Below the pieces are notes generated by a model, which saw only the letters and a program-made list of their open reading frames with translations, did no database searches and had not been told where the DNA came from. From the NCBI RefSeq assembly GCF_021117365.1, contig NZ_CP088262.1:3784501-3848500 (forward strand): a stretch of 64,000 bases of DNA, in the 5' to 3' direction. Position numbers and translations under genes: made by a program. The DNA is from Nocardioides sp. cx-173. Its GTDB lineage: Bacteria; Actinomycetota; Actinomycetes; Propionibacteriales; Nocardioidaceae. Shown here piece after piece: positions 24,669 through 32,863 of the stretch. Positions within the stretch are counted from its first letter, which is position 1. The number at the start of each line of letters is the position of its first letter.

Positions 24669-25991
24669 ATGCCCGCCGTCATGTGGTTCCGCCGCGACCT
24701 CCGCACCCGCGACAACCCCGCCCTCGCGGAGGCGTGCGCCGAGGCGGAGGTGCTCCCGCTGTTCGTGCTGGACCCGGCTCTCTGGGGCCCCGCCGGCCCC
24801 TCCCGTCGCAGCCACCTGACGGCCTCCCTGCGCGCCCTGGGCGCCGCCGTCCCGCTGGCGGTCGTGCACGGCGATCCCGTACGGCGCGTGGTCGAGGCCG
24901 CCCGGGAGGTCGGCGCCCAGCGGGTCCACGTGGCGGCCGACTTCGGCCCCTATGGTCGCGCCCGCGACGCCGCCGTCGAGCGCGCGCTCGCCGACGTCGG
25001 CGTCGAGCTCGTCCGCACCGGCTCGCCGTACGCCGTCGCGCCGGGGCGGGTGACCAACGGCAGCGGGGAGCCCTACCGGGTCTTCACCCCGTACTCGAAG
25101 GCCTGGGCCGAGCACGGCTGGCGCGCGCCCGTCGACGCGCCGGCCGAGCCGGCCTGGCTGCGCCTGCGCGAGACGACCGGCCTGCCGGACACCCGGCTGC
25201 CGGAGGGGCTCGACCTGCCGGAGGCGGGCGAGGCCGCGGCGCACCGTCGCTGGGCGGACTTCCTGGACGTGGTCGCGGGCTACGGCGACGAGCGGGACCG
25301 GCCGGCCGTCGACGGGACCTCCCGGCTCTCGGCGCACCTCAAGTACGGCGAGATCCACCCCCGCACGCTGCTGGCCGACCTGGCGGCGCTGCCCGGCCCC
25401 GGCGCGGCGAGCTACCGCAAGGAGCTGGCCTGGCGGGAGTTCTACGCCGACGTCCTGCTCGCCCGGCCGCGCACGGCCCGGGACTACCTGCGTCCCGAGT
25501 ACGCCCGGATGCGCTACGACGACCCCCGCGACCAGCTCGAGGCCTGGCAGGAGGGCCGCACCGGCTTCCCCGTGGTCGACGCGGGGATGCGCCAGCTGCG
25601 CGCCACCGGCTGGATGCACAACCGGATGCGGATGGTCACGGCCAGCTTCCTGGTCAAGGACCTGCACGTCGAGTGGCAGCACGGGGCCCGCCACTTCATG
25701 CGCTGGCTGGTCGACGGCGACCTGGCCTCCAACCAGCACGGCTGGCAGTGGGTGGCCGGCAGCGGCACCGACGCCTCGCCGTTCTTCCGGGTCTTCAACC
25801 CCACCAGCCAGGGCCGCCGCTTCGATCCGGAGGGTGCCTACGTACGCCGGTGGGTACCCGAGCTGACCGACGTCGCCGATCCGCACGACCCGGGCCCCGA
25901 CGACCGCGACCGGGTGGGCTACGCGCACCCGATCGTGGATCATGCGCAGGAGCGCCGCGAGGCCCTCGCCCGCTGGGAGGAGATCCGATGA
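24669..25991 (+). CDS. phr: Deoxyribodipyrimidine photolyase
   Basis: 440 residues. The N-terminal antenna domain opens VMWFRRDLRTRDNPAL. The C-terminal FAD domain contains LKYGEIHPRTLL, WREFYADVL, and the long conserved run from GRTGFPVVDAGMRQL through WMHNRMRMVTASFLVKDL to the NQHGWQWVAGSGTDASPFFR block. It repairs cyclobutane pyrimidine dimers with light. The ATG at 24669 follows GGAGG; an earlier ATG at 24642 adds nine unconserved residues. Its TGA overlaps the next gene. Confidence 0.93.
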   Translation: MPAVMWFRRDLRTRDNPALAEACAEAEVLPLFVLDPALWGPAGPSRRSHLTASLRALGAAVPLAVVHGDPVRRVVEAAREVGAQRVHVAADFGPYGRARDAAVERALADVGVELVRTGSPYAVAPGRVTNGSGEPYRVFTPYSKAWAEHGWRAPVDAPAEPAWLRLRETTGLPDTRLPEGLDLPEAGEAAAHRRWADFLDVVAGYGDERDRPAVDGTSRLSAHLKYGEIHPRTLLADLAALPGPGAASYRKELAWREFYADVLLARPRTARDYLRPEYARMRYDDPRDQLEAWQEGRTGFPVVDAGMRQLRATGWMHNRMRMVTASFLVKDLHVEWQHGARHFMRWLVDGDLASNQHGWQWVAGSGTDASPFFRVFNPTSQGRRFDPEGAYVRRWVPELTDVADPHDPGPDDRDRVGYAHPIVDHAQERREALARWEEIR

Positions 25992-26764
25992 ACCCGCCGA
26001 CCGACCGGCTGATCGTGCCCCGACGCTTCTGCGGACCGCCCTCGTCCGGCAACGGCGGCTGGACCGCCGGCGCCCTGGCGGCGACGATCCCGCACGACGC
26101 CGGCCGCGGTCACTCCTGGCCCGCGGTCACCGTGGCGCTGCGCCAGCCGCCCCCGTTGGACGTCGCGCTGCCGCTGACCGACGACGCCGGCGCCCGCGTC
26201 GCGACGTACGACGGCCGGCCGGTCGCGCAGGCCTGGCTCACCGAGCGCGACCTCGAGCCGGTGGGGCCGGTGCCCGCCGACGAGGCGCGGGCCGCCGAGG
26301 CGGCGTACCCCGGTCTGCGCTCGCACCCCTTCCCCACCTGCTTCGCCTGCGGCACCGAGCGCGAGGCGGGCGATGGACTGCGGATCTTCCCCGGCGAGGT
26401 GACCCCGGAGGACGGCCAGACCCGCGCGGCCGGGACCTGGACGCCGCGCCCGAGCCACGCGGAGGACTGGCACGAGTACCGCGACGACGTGCCGCACGCG
26501 TCGCTGCCGGTCACCTGGGCGGCGCTCGACTGCGTCGGCGCCTGGGCCGCCGACATGGCCGACCGGCCGATGGTGCTCGGGACCATGACGGCGCGGGTGG
26601 ACGCCCTGCCGGTGATCGACGAGGAGCACGTGGTGGTCGGAGCCGCTCGCGGCCAGGAGGGCCGCAAGACGTTCACGGCCTCGACGCTCTACGACGCCGA
26701 CGGACGGGTCGTGGCGTGCGCCGAGCACGTCTGGATCACCATCGAGCCGGCGGCGTTCGCATGA
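25988..26764 (+). CDS. Hotdog-fold protein, thioesterase-like
   Basis: 258 residues starting inside the photolyase stop (ATGA). It looks like a double hotdog acyl-CoA thioesterase-type protein: FCGPPSSGNGGWTAGALA near the N-terminus, FPTCFACGTER with two cysteines near 115, and LPVTWAALDCVGAWA in the second half. The substrate is unknown. It is coupled to GH13 downstream through a second ATGA junction, an odd trio of DNA repair, thioesterase-like and sugar enzymes. Confidence 0.7.
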   Translation: MNPPTDRLIVPRRFCGPPSSGNGGWTAGALAATIPHDAGRGHSWPAVTVALRQPPPLDVALPLTDDAGARVATYDGRPVAQAWLTERDLEPVGPVPADEARAAEAAYPGLRSHPFPTCFACGTEREAGDGLRIFPGEVTPEDGQTRAAGTWTPRPSHAEDWHEYRDDVPHASLPVTWAALDCVGAWAADMADRPMVLGTMTARVDALPVIDEEHVVVGAARGQEGRKTFTASTLYDADGRVVACAEHVWITIEPAAFA

Positions 26765-28326
26765 GCGGGCGCGAGTGGTGGCGCCAGGCGGTCGTCTACC
26801 AGGTCTACGTGCGCAGCTTCGCCGACTCCGACGGCGACGGCGTCGGTGACCTGCCCGGCATCACCTCGCGGCTGCCGTACCTGCGCGACCTCGGTGTCGA
26901 CGCGGTCTGGGTGACGCCGTTCTACCGCTCCCCCCAGCACGACCACGGCTACGACGTCGCCGACTACACCGACGTCGACCCGCTGTTCGGGACGTTGGCC
27001 GACGCGGACGCGCTGGTGAGCCGCGCGCACGACCTCGGGCTGAAGGTCATCGTGGACCTGGTGCCCAACCACACCTCGCACGAGCATGCCTGGTTCCAGG
27101 CCGCGATGGCCGCCAGGCCCGGGAGCCCGGAGCGGGCCCGCTACCTCTTCCGCACCGGCCGCGGCGCCGACGCCGGCGAGCCGCCCAACAACTGGCTCTC
27201 CGTCTTCGGCGGCCCCGCCTGGACCCGCGTGGGCGACACCGACCAGTGGCACCTCCACCTGTTCGACAGCACCCAGCCCGACCTCGACTGGCGCAACCCC
27301 GAGGTCGCGGCGATGTTCGCGGACGTCCTGCGCTTCTGGCTGGACCGCGACGTCGACGGCTTCCGCGTGGACGTGGCGCACGGGCTGCTCAAGGAGGAGA
27401 GCCTGCGCGACCAGCGCGGGCAGCGCACCGAGGTCGACCACTTCGAGATGGGCGGCCTCGCCGAGGACGCCCCGATGTGGGACCAGCCCGAGGTCCACGA
27501 GGTCTACCGCCAGTGGCACCGCATCCTCGCCGAGTACGCCGGCGACCGAATGGCCGTCGCGGAGGCCTGGACCAGCACCGTGGAGGCCAACGCCGCCTAC
27601 GTGCGCCCCGACGAGCTGCACCAGGCGTTCAACTTCGACTGGGTGCTGGCGCCGTGGTCGGCCCCGGCCTTCGCGGAGGTGATCGAGCGCACCCTCCCGG
27701 CCATGGCGGCGGTCGGCGGCACGCCCACGTGGGTGCTGAGCAACCACGACGTGCAGCGCCACGCGACCCGCTACGGCGGCGGAGCGGTCGGGCGGGCGCG
27801 GGCCCGCGCGGCGACCCTGCTCTCGCTGACCCTGCCCGGCTCCGCCTACCTCTACCAGGGCGAGGAGCTCGGCCTGGAGGACGTCGAGGTGGCGCCGGAG
27901 CACCGCCAGGACCCGTCCTGGTTCCGCACCGGCCAGCCGGGGCGCGACGGCTGCCGGGTGCCCATGCCCTGGTCGGGCGACCGACCGCCGTACGGCTTCG
28001 GGCCGGGCACCGGCCAGCCCTGGATCCCGCAGCCCGACGACTGGGCGCCGCTGACGGTGGCGGCGCAGGAGGCCGACCCGGCGTCCACGCTCGCGTTCTA
28101 CCGACGCGCCCTGGCGCTACGGCGGGAGTGGCTGCGCGACGCCGGCGACGACGTCACCCTCACCGTGCTCGACGACGTCCTCACCGTGCGCCGGGGCCAG
28201 GTGACGCTGGCGGTCAACTGCGGCTCGCGCGCCGCTCCGCTGCCCGCAGGCGAGACGCTGCTGGCCACCGGGCCCGCCGACGGTGGGCTGCCGCCCGACA
28301 CCGCGATCTGGGTCAGGACGAGCTGA
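26761..28326 (+). CDS. GH13 alpha-glucosidase/amylase-family enzyme
   Basis: 521 residues, intracellular. The (beta/alpha)8 barrel shows the four GH13 regions: DLVPNHTS, DGFRVDVAHG with the nucleophile Asp (~204), VAEAW with the acid Glu, and LSNHDV with the third Asp. The opening WWRQAVVYQVYVRSFADSDGDG is typical of oligo-1,6-glucosidase and alpha-glucosidase subfamilies. The C-terminal all-beta domain is short. Its stop lies 14 nt past the stop of the convergent TasA-like gene. Confidence 0.9.
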   Translation: MSGREWWRQAVVYQVYVRSFADSDGDGVGDLPGITSRLPYLRDLGVDAVWVTPFYRSPQHDHGYDVADYTDVDPLFGTLADADALVSRAHDLGLKVIVDLVPNHTSHEHAWFQAAMAARPGSPERARYLFRTGRGADAGEPPNNWLSVFGGPAWTRVGDTDQWHLHLFDSTQPDLDWRNPEVAAMFADVLRFWLDRDVDGFRVDVAHGLLKEESLRDQRGQRTEVDHFEMGGLAEDAPMWDQPEVHEVYRQWHRILAEYAGDRMAVAEAWTSTVEANAAYVRPDELHQAFNFDWVLAPWSAPAFAEVIERTLPAMAAVGGTPTWVLSNHDVQRHATRYGGGAVGRARARAATLLSLTLPGSAYLYQGEELGLEDVEVAPEHRQDPSWFRTGQPGRDGCRVPMPWSGDRPPYGFGPGTGQPWIPQPDDWAPLTVAAQEADPASTLAFYRRALALRREWLRDAGDDVTLTVLDDVLTVRRGQVTLAVNCGSRAAPLPAGETLLATGPADGGLPPDTAIWVRTS

Positions 28327-28888
28327 CGGAACCGGACTGCTCCCGACCGGGCTGGTCCCGACCGGGCTGCTCGGTCCCGCTCGGGCCGTCACCGTCCCGG
28401 TGCGATGCGGTCATAGGCTCGAAGTAGGTGCCGCCGAACGGCGAGAAGCCCGAGGGGTACGTCGTGAAGGTCAGGACGGGCGCGGACCAGTCGACGCTCC
28501 GGGCGCTGTCCATCTGCACGGTGCCGATTGGCCAGTTCCACGCGGAGCTGTACTTGGACAGGTCGACGCTCACGCGGGCGACTCTGTCGTTGCTCGGCTG
28601 GAAGCCGCTGATGGCCACGCTGAACCTGGTCCCCTGATTCCAGGCGTCGCTGAACGTCACCCCGTCGACGTTGCAGGTCCCGATGACCTCGCCGGTGAAG
28701 TTGCTCAGCACCTCGCACTTGTCGCCACCCCCGGTCTCCCAGGTTCCCGACGTCGCCTGCGCGGTGAACGCGGCCCCGTCGCTCCACCCCGCGGCCGTCC
28801 GGGTCGCGGTCGTCGCGACGACGAGGACGGCGGCAAGGAGGGCGCCGATGGCGGCGAACAGGCGCCGGCACGTGGCGGGCCAGGTCAT
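28313..28888 (-). CDS. TasA-like exported protein with SipW-type signal region
   Basis: 191 residues from ATG 28888, preceded by AAGGGAG. A hydrophobic N-terminal helix (~13-30) leads into TRTAAGWSDGAAFTAQATSGTWE, the alternate-type signal pattern cut by SipW peptidases. The mature part is a beta-rich domain of ~120 residues with two cysteines. The tail is low complexity, rich in Gly, Gln, Asp and Ser, and is encoded by short DNA repeats around 28336-28375. It overlaps the GH13 3' end. Probably a secreted fibre or matrix protein, by family analogy. Confidence 0.72.
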   Translation of the reverse strand: MTWPATCRRLFAAIGALLAAVLVVATTATRTAAGWSDGAAFTAQATSGTWETGGGDKCEVLSNFTGEVIGTCNVDGVTFSDAWNQGTRFSVAISGFQPSNDRVARVSVDLSKYSSAWNWPIGTVQMDSARSVDWSAPVLTFTTYPSGFSPFGGTYFEPMTASHRDGDGPSGTEQPGRDQPGREQSGSVSSS

Positions 28889-28976
28889 GCGCTGGCTCCC
28901 TTCTCTGATCACGTTGTCACTGGTTCGAGTGCAGACCTGGGTGCGGCCGTGCCGGGCACGGCCGCACCCAAGGCCG

Positions 28977-29585
28977 TTACCGGTCCTGACCCGACGAGGC
29001 ACCGACCAGGTCACGCGCCTCGTGGTCCTGCTGCGGGTCGCGCGCCACGTCCTGGTGCCTGCCCGCCGGACCAGAGTCGGAGCGGCGCATCAGGCTCAGC
29101 GCGAGGATCGCTGCGACCCCGATCATCAGCGGGATCGCCACGCTCGGCTCCTTGAGCCGCATCAGCGCCTCCCCCAGGCCGGCGAACTGCCAGCGCGGGG
29201 ACAGCACCGTGTCGTCGGTGACGACGTACTCACCGGCGTCGGGGCTGTCGTTGGCGTCGCCCTGCATGCGGACGTGCCACGAGCCGTCGTCGTGCTGCGT
29301 CACCTCGGTGACGCGGTGCGTGACGAGCCGGTCCGTGACGTCGTTGCGCAACGACAGGACGTCCCCGACCTCGACCTCGTCGATCGGGACGGGGGTCGCG
29401 ACCAGCAGGTCGCCCGTCTCGATCTCCGGCTCCATGGACCCGGAGACGACGACGAGCGGCTGGATCACTCCCAGCGTGCTGGCGGCCCACACTCCCAGGC
29501 TGAAGACCCCGAGGACCGCGAGGACCCACACCAGGATGTCAGCGGCCGTGCGCACGAGGCGCACGGCCACCGCGCGGCCCGCCAT
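28977..29585 (-). CDS. sipW: Signal peptidase I, SipW (ER/archaeal) type
   Basis: 202 residues with an N-terminal membrane helix (~15-42), the nucleophile Ser in VVSGSMEPEI, the conserved DVLSLRN strand and THRVTEV, where the His takes the place of the usual Lys, the mark of SipW/Sec11-type enzymes. A second helix lies at ~150-166 and a polar tail follows. It sits between two genes for exported proteins with alternate-type signal regions, its likely substrates. Only three nt separate it from the upstream gene's stop. Confidence 0.9.
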   Translation of the reverse strand: MAGRAVAVRLVRTAADILVWVLAVLGVFSLGVWAASTLGVIQPLVVVSGSMEPEIETGDLLVATPVPIDEVEVGDVLSLRNDVTDRLVTHRVTEVTQHDDGSWHVRMQGDANDSPDAGEYVVTDDTVLSPRWQFAGLGEALMRLKEPSVAIPLMIGVAAILALSLMRRSDSGPAGRHQDVARDPQQDHEARDLVGASSGQDR

Positions 29586-29588
29586 CTA

Positions 29589-30140
29589 TCAGGACTCTCC
29601 GGTGAACTGCAGGGTCAGCGTCCCCTCGGCGCCCTGGTACTCCTCGGGCCAGTCGTCCGGGGTCGTGACCTGCAGGATCACCGTGTCGGTGGCACCGGCG
29701 TCGAGCTCGAAGGTCGACGGGTCGTGGATCGTCGCCGACGCCGGCGCGTCTCCGTCGAACAGCGCACCGTCCGTGGTCAGGACGCCCTTGCCGAGCGTCA
29801 GCGGCACGCTGCTGGCGTTCTTCAGCTGCAGCGCGATGCTCTCGTCGGCACCCTGGTTGAGGTTCTCGAACGCGGAAGCGGGGATCGCCACGGCGTTGTC
29901 CACGGTGTCCGCGTCGAACCAGGTGTTGCCACCGTCGACGCTGGCCTGCAGCTCGACCTTCTCGACGGCGCTCGCGCTGCCCGCGAACCAGGCGTCGTCG
30001 GTCCAGGTCGCACTGGTCAGCGCGGCTCCGACGCCCAGGACAGCGACGCCGGCGAGACCGAAGCGGACGATCGCGCCGCGGCGGCGGCGCTTGTCGCGCT
30101 CCTGCTCGGTGGCTGCGACATCGGTCGCAGTCGTACTCAT
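29589..30140 (-). CDS. Alternate-type signal peptide (TasA/CalY-like) protein
   Basis: 183 residues. A basic N-terminus (ERDKRRRRGAIVRFG) precedes one hydrophobic helix (~28-42) and then SATWTDDAWFAGSASA, the hallmark after which SipW cleaves. The mature part is a beta-sandwich-like domain of ~130 residues without cysteine, ending TLTLQFTGES. A strong GAGAGGAG precedes the ATG. It heads the cassette, so promoter control of all three genes lies upstream in 30141-30405. Confidence 0.82.
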   Translation of the reverse strand: MSTTATDVAATEQERDKRRRRGAIVRFGLAGVAVLGVGAALTSATWTDDAWFAGSASAVEKVELQASVDGGNTWFDADTVDNAVAIPASAFENLNQGADESIALQLKNASSVPLTLGKGVLTTDGALFDGDAPASATIHDPSTFELDAGATDTVILQVTTPDDWPEEYQGAEGTLTLQFTGES

Positions 30141-30337
30141 GTCCTACTCCTCTCTCTTCGGCATAGGCAGGACACAGTCGGCGCGCGCCACGACGTCCGG
30201 GCATGACCCACCGACCTCCCGCTGGTGTGCGCCAGGCGGTCGCCCCGCCGGGAACGCCCGGCGGAGGAGGTCGCTGCACGACCGGGGCGGCGGAGCCGCG
30301 GCCCGACGGCCGTCATAGACGCTGCGCGACTACCACA

Positions 30338-30365
30338 ATTCTAAGCAATCCGGCACCCCGCCCAA
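30338..30365 (-). promoter_or_regulatory. Probable promoter of the SipW/TasA-like cassette
   Basis: On the minus strand TTGGGC (30360-30365) and TAGAAT (30338-30343) are 16 nt apart. Transcription from here would give a 5' leader of about 190 nt, which contains an 8-bp hairpin with a four-base loop (30245-30264) and other GC-rich inverted repeats. Region 30141-30405 holds no gene I can support. Confidence 0.45.
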
Positions 30366-30405
30366 CGCGCGTGCCCATGAGGTTGGTCACGCGTCGCGGC
30401 CCGGG

Positions 30406-30897
30406 TCAGGGCTGGTCGATCGGGTCCGCTGCCGGGCCGGCCCGGTCGATGACCTGCGGCGACCTGCTGAGCACCTCGTTGTAGTCGCTGAGCAGGCTGG
30501 TCAGGTGCTCCAGGCGCTCGTCGGGCCAGTCGCCGAGCCGCTCGTCGAGCCACTTGCGGCGGTGCGCGGCGACCTCGGCGAGGCGCGCGACCGCGTCGTC
30601 GGTGGCCGAGACCAGCCAGGCCCGGCGGTCATCGGGGTCCGGCAGCCGGACCACGAGCCCGAGGTCCACCAGGTGCTGCACCTGACGGCTGATCGCGCCC
30701 TTGTCCGTGGAGAAGATCTCCGCCATCGAGGAGGCTCGCAGGGGGCCGTGCTCGGCGACGTAGCCCAGCATCAGGTACGCCGCCGGCTGCAGGTCCTCGT
30801 GCACGAGCTCGGCCCTGACGGCCACGACCCGCTTGACGCGGCGCATCATCACGCCCACCTCCTGCTCGAGGTGGCGCAGCAGCTCGGCTCTGGTCAC
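30406..30897 (-). CDS. MarR-family transcriptional regulator
   Basis: 163 residues. The winged helix spans ~35-100, with LRASSMAEIFSTDKGAISRQVQHLVDLGLV as recognition region and the wing DPDDRRAWLVSAT, typical of MarR. It starts in the MFS stop codon (ATGA), so it is co-made with the efflux pump and most likely represses the pump promoter. The C-terminal ~20 residues are polar and unconserved. Confidence 0.88.
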   Translation of the reverse strand: MTRAELLRHLEQEVGVMMRRVKRVVAVRAELVHEDLQPAAYLMLGYVAEHGPLRASSMAEIFSTDKGAISRQVQHLVDLGLVVRLPDPDDRRAWLVSATDDAVARLAEVAAHRRKWLDERLGDWPDERLEHLTSLLSDYNEVLSRSPQVIDRAGPAADPIDQP

Positions 30898-32513
30898 CGG
30901 GAGGCCGGCTCTTCGGCCTCGGCGGCCACGAAGTTGGAGGTGCGCAGCGGCACCTCCTTGATGAACAGGACGCAGATCAGCGCGGCGACCGCGAACGGCG
31001 TGGCGACCAGGAACACGTGGCCCACGGCCTCACCGAACGACGCCTCGTACAGCGCCCGGATCGGCGCGGGCAGCGTGTCCAGGTCGGGGATCGCCCCGCT
31101 CGAGTGCGAGTCGGGCCGGATGTGCATCTTGGCAAGTCCGTCCTTGACGCTGTCGGCGACCTGGGTGGCCAGGATCGCGCCCAGCGCGGAGACACCGGTC
31201 GCGCCGCCGAGCGAGCGGAAGAACGCGACGACCGAGCTGGCGGCGCCCATGTCCTCGATGGGGGTGTTGTTCTGCACCGAGAGCACGAGGTTCTGCATGG
31301 TCGCGCCCAGGCCCACACCGACCAACGCCATGAAGGCGCCGACGACGACGAGGTCGGTCTTCTCGTCGATGGTGCCGAGCAGGAACAGCCCGGCGATCAC
31401 CAGCACCATCCCGCCCACGAGCCAGCGCTTCCACAGGCCGGTGGTGGTGATGATCCGCCCGCTGACGATCGAGGAGACCAGCAGCCCGCCGACCATCGCG
31501 ATCGACATCAGGCCGGCCTCGGTGGGCGACATGCCTCGGGCGAGCTGGAAGTACTGGCTGAGGTAGACCGTCGAGCCGAACATCGCCACGCCCACCATGA
31601 CCGACGCGATCGTGGCCAGGGCGGTCGTGCGGTCGCGGAAGAGGCGCAGGGGGATGATCGGGTCGGCGGCGACGCGCCACTCGACATACACGGCGACGGC
31701 GATGACGGCGATGCCGGCGCTGAGCATCAGCACGGTCGTGCGGGAGGCCCAGTCGAACTGCTGCCCGGCCAGGGAGACCCAGACCAGCAGGATGCTGACC
31801 CCGCCCATGATGAGGGTCGCGCCGAGGTAGTCCACGTGCACCTTGCGCCGTACGACGGGCAGGTGGAGGGTCCGCTGGAGGACGACGAAGGCCAGTGCGG
31901 CGATGGGCAGGCCCACGAAGAAGCAGCCGCGCCAGCCGAGGGGGCTGTCGACGATCAGGCCGCCGATGAGCGGGCCGCTGACCGTGGCGACCGCGAGGAC
32001 CGCGCCGATGTAGCCGGAGTAGCGGCCGCGCTCGCGCGGGCTGACCATGCTGGCGATGACGACCTGCACCAGCGCGGTCAGGCCGCCGACGCCGAGGCCC
32101 TGCAGGGCACGGGCGCCGATCAGAACCCCCATGGTGGGTGCGAAGGCGGCGACCAGGGAACCGGCCGAGTAGATGACCAGCGCGGTCTGGACGAGCAGCT
32201 TCTTGCTGAACAGGTCGGCGAGCTTGCCCCACAACGGCGTGGTGGCCGTCATCGTCAGCAGCGTCGCGACGACCACCCAGGTGTAGCCGGTCTGGCTGCC
32301 CTTGAGGTCGGTGACGATCACGGGCAGCGCGTTGGACACGACCGTGCTCGACATCATGGCGACGAACATCGCGAGCAGCAGGCCGCTCAGGGCCTCCAGG
32401 ATCTCGCGGTGGGTCATCTGGACCGGGGCCTGCCCCGCCCGAGTGGACGCGGTGGACGGCGGGGTGGACGCGGCGGACGGGGGGACTGCCTGTGACACGG
32501 AAGCTCGATTCAT
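30894..32513 (-). CDS. MFS drug efflux transporter, DHA2 (14-helix) family
   Basis: 539 residues. Fourteen membrane helices are visible. Motif A is LWGKLADLFSKK, and motif C lies around GAVLAVATVSGPLIGGLIVDS. The EmrB/QacA group exports cationic drugs, dyes or other toxic small molecules by proton antiport. The start ATG at 32513 has no good Shine-Dalgarno. MTHREILEAL at residue ~33 is an alternative start, as the first 32 residues are Ser/Ala/Pro-rich. A marR gene is coupled downstream. Confidence 0.9.
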   Translation of the reverse strand: MNRASVSQAVPPSAASTPPSTASTRAGQAPVQMTHREILEALSGLLLAMFVAMMSSTVVSNALPVIVTDLKGSQTGYTWVVVATLLTMTATTPLWGKLADLFSKKLLVQTALVIYSAGSLVAAFAPTMGVLIGARALQGLGVGGLTALVQVVIASMVSPRERGRYSGYIGAVLAVATVSGPLIGGLIVDSPLGWRGCFFVGLPIAALAFVVLQRTLHLPVVRRKVHVDYLGATLIMGGVSILLVWVSLAGQQFDWASRTTVLMLSAGIAVIAVAVYVEWRVAADPIIPLRLFRDRTTALATIASVMVGVAMFGSTVYLSQYFQLARGMSPTEAGLMSIAMVGGLLVSSIVSGRIITTTGLWKRWLVGGMVLVIAGLFLLGTIDEKTDLVVVGAFMALVGVGLGATMQNLVLSVQNNTPIEDMGAASSVVAFFRSLGGATGVSALGAILATQVADSVKDGLAKMHIRPDSHSSGAIPDLDTLPAPIRALYEASFGEAVGHVFLVATPFAVAALICVLFIKEVPLRTSNFVAAEAEEPASR

Positions 32514-32521
32514 GCTAGAAG

Positions 32522-32540
32522 GTTGCCGAGATCAACTATA
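32522..32540 (-). promoter_or_regulatory. Candidate MFS promoter -10 and MarR operator
   Basis: On the minus strand TATAGT (32535-32540) could be the -10 box. It is followed at once by the inverted repeat GTTG-N7-CAAC (32522-32536), the type of site bound by MarR proteins. The site overlaps the presumed start of transcription, about 20 nt before the MFS ATG. No convincing -35 is present. Confidence 0.35.
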
Positions 32541-32602
32541 TCCCGTGCTTGCCGTCACCGGTATCCACTGTGTCGAGGCCCACGCCGGGCGGGAAATGCA
32601 GC

Positions 32603-32736
32603 GACCCGCAGGCGTGGCCTTCCGGAGAAGACCGCTCCGGGGGACGTGATCCCGGATCGCCTGCGGGTCGGGTAGCTGCTAGGAATTCGTCAGCAGCCTG
32701 CCGGGCGCTTCCACCCGGCATGATGCTGGGCTGCTA
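32603..32736 (-). ncRNA. Structured RNA following the 12-codon ORF; possible attenuator
   Basis: Reading on the minus strand after the ORF stop, three hairpins appear. GCCGGG/CCCGGC pairs just after the stop. GCTGCT/AGCAGC follows; its left arm can instead pair with CTAGCAGCC, which overlaps the ORF stop codon. A perfect 12-bp stem follows (32658-32669 with 32603-32614) with an inner hairpin. The alternative pairings around the stop codon are what a ribosome-controlled attenuator needs. No U-tract follows the last stem, so termination there is uncertain. Confidence 0.45.
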
Positions 32737-32772
32737 GCGGGCAGCCACCTCACGCGTCCTCAAAGAACTCAT
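32734..32772 (-). CDS. 12-codon ORF with strong ribosome site (leader peptide candidate)
   Basis: MSSLRTREVAAR and a TAG stop. The ATG is preceded by AAAGGAGGTGG, among the strongest Shine-Dalgarno sequences in the window, about 11 nt away. The start codon lies in the loop of a small hairpin (AAGAA/TTCTT). The ORF has its own promoter and is followed by a structured region, the layout of a leader peptide. It lies between two drug-efflux operons and upstream of the MFS gene on the same strand. I do not recognise a known family. Confidence 0.55.
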   Translation of the reverse strand: MSSLRTREVAAR

Positions 32773-32804
32773 TCTTCGGACCACCTCCTTTCCCGTGTCC
32801 CTCC

Positions 32805-32833
32805 ACCGTAGGTCGCCGCGGCCCGCCGCTCAA
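32805..32833 (-). promoter_or_regulatory. Promoter of the 12-codon ORF and structured RNA
   Basis: On the minus strand TTGAGC (32828-32833) and TACGGT (32805-32810) are separated by 17 nt, an excellent housekeeping-type promoter for an actinobacterium. The transcript would start near 32798, a few bases before the strong ribosome site. It begins 31 nt after the stop of the upstream ABC gene, showing that the small ORF is not just read through from that operon. Confidence 0.55.
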
Positions 32834-32863
32834 GGGGATATCCAGCCCGGGCAGACCGCCCCC

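Noticed and set aside
32603..32669. The 12-bp stem as a classical intrinsic terminator
   Set aside because: No U-tract follows on the transcribed strand, so I list it as part of a structured RNA only.
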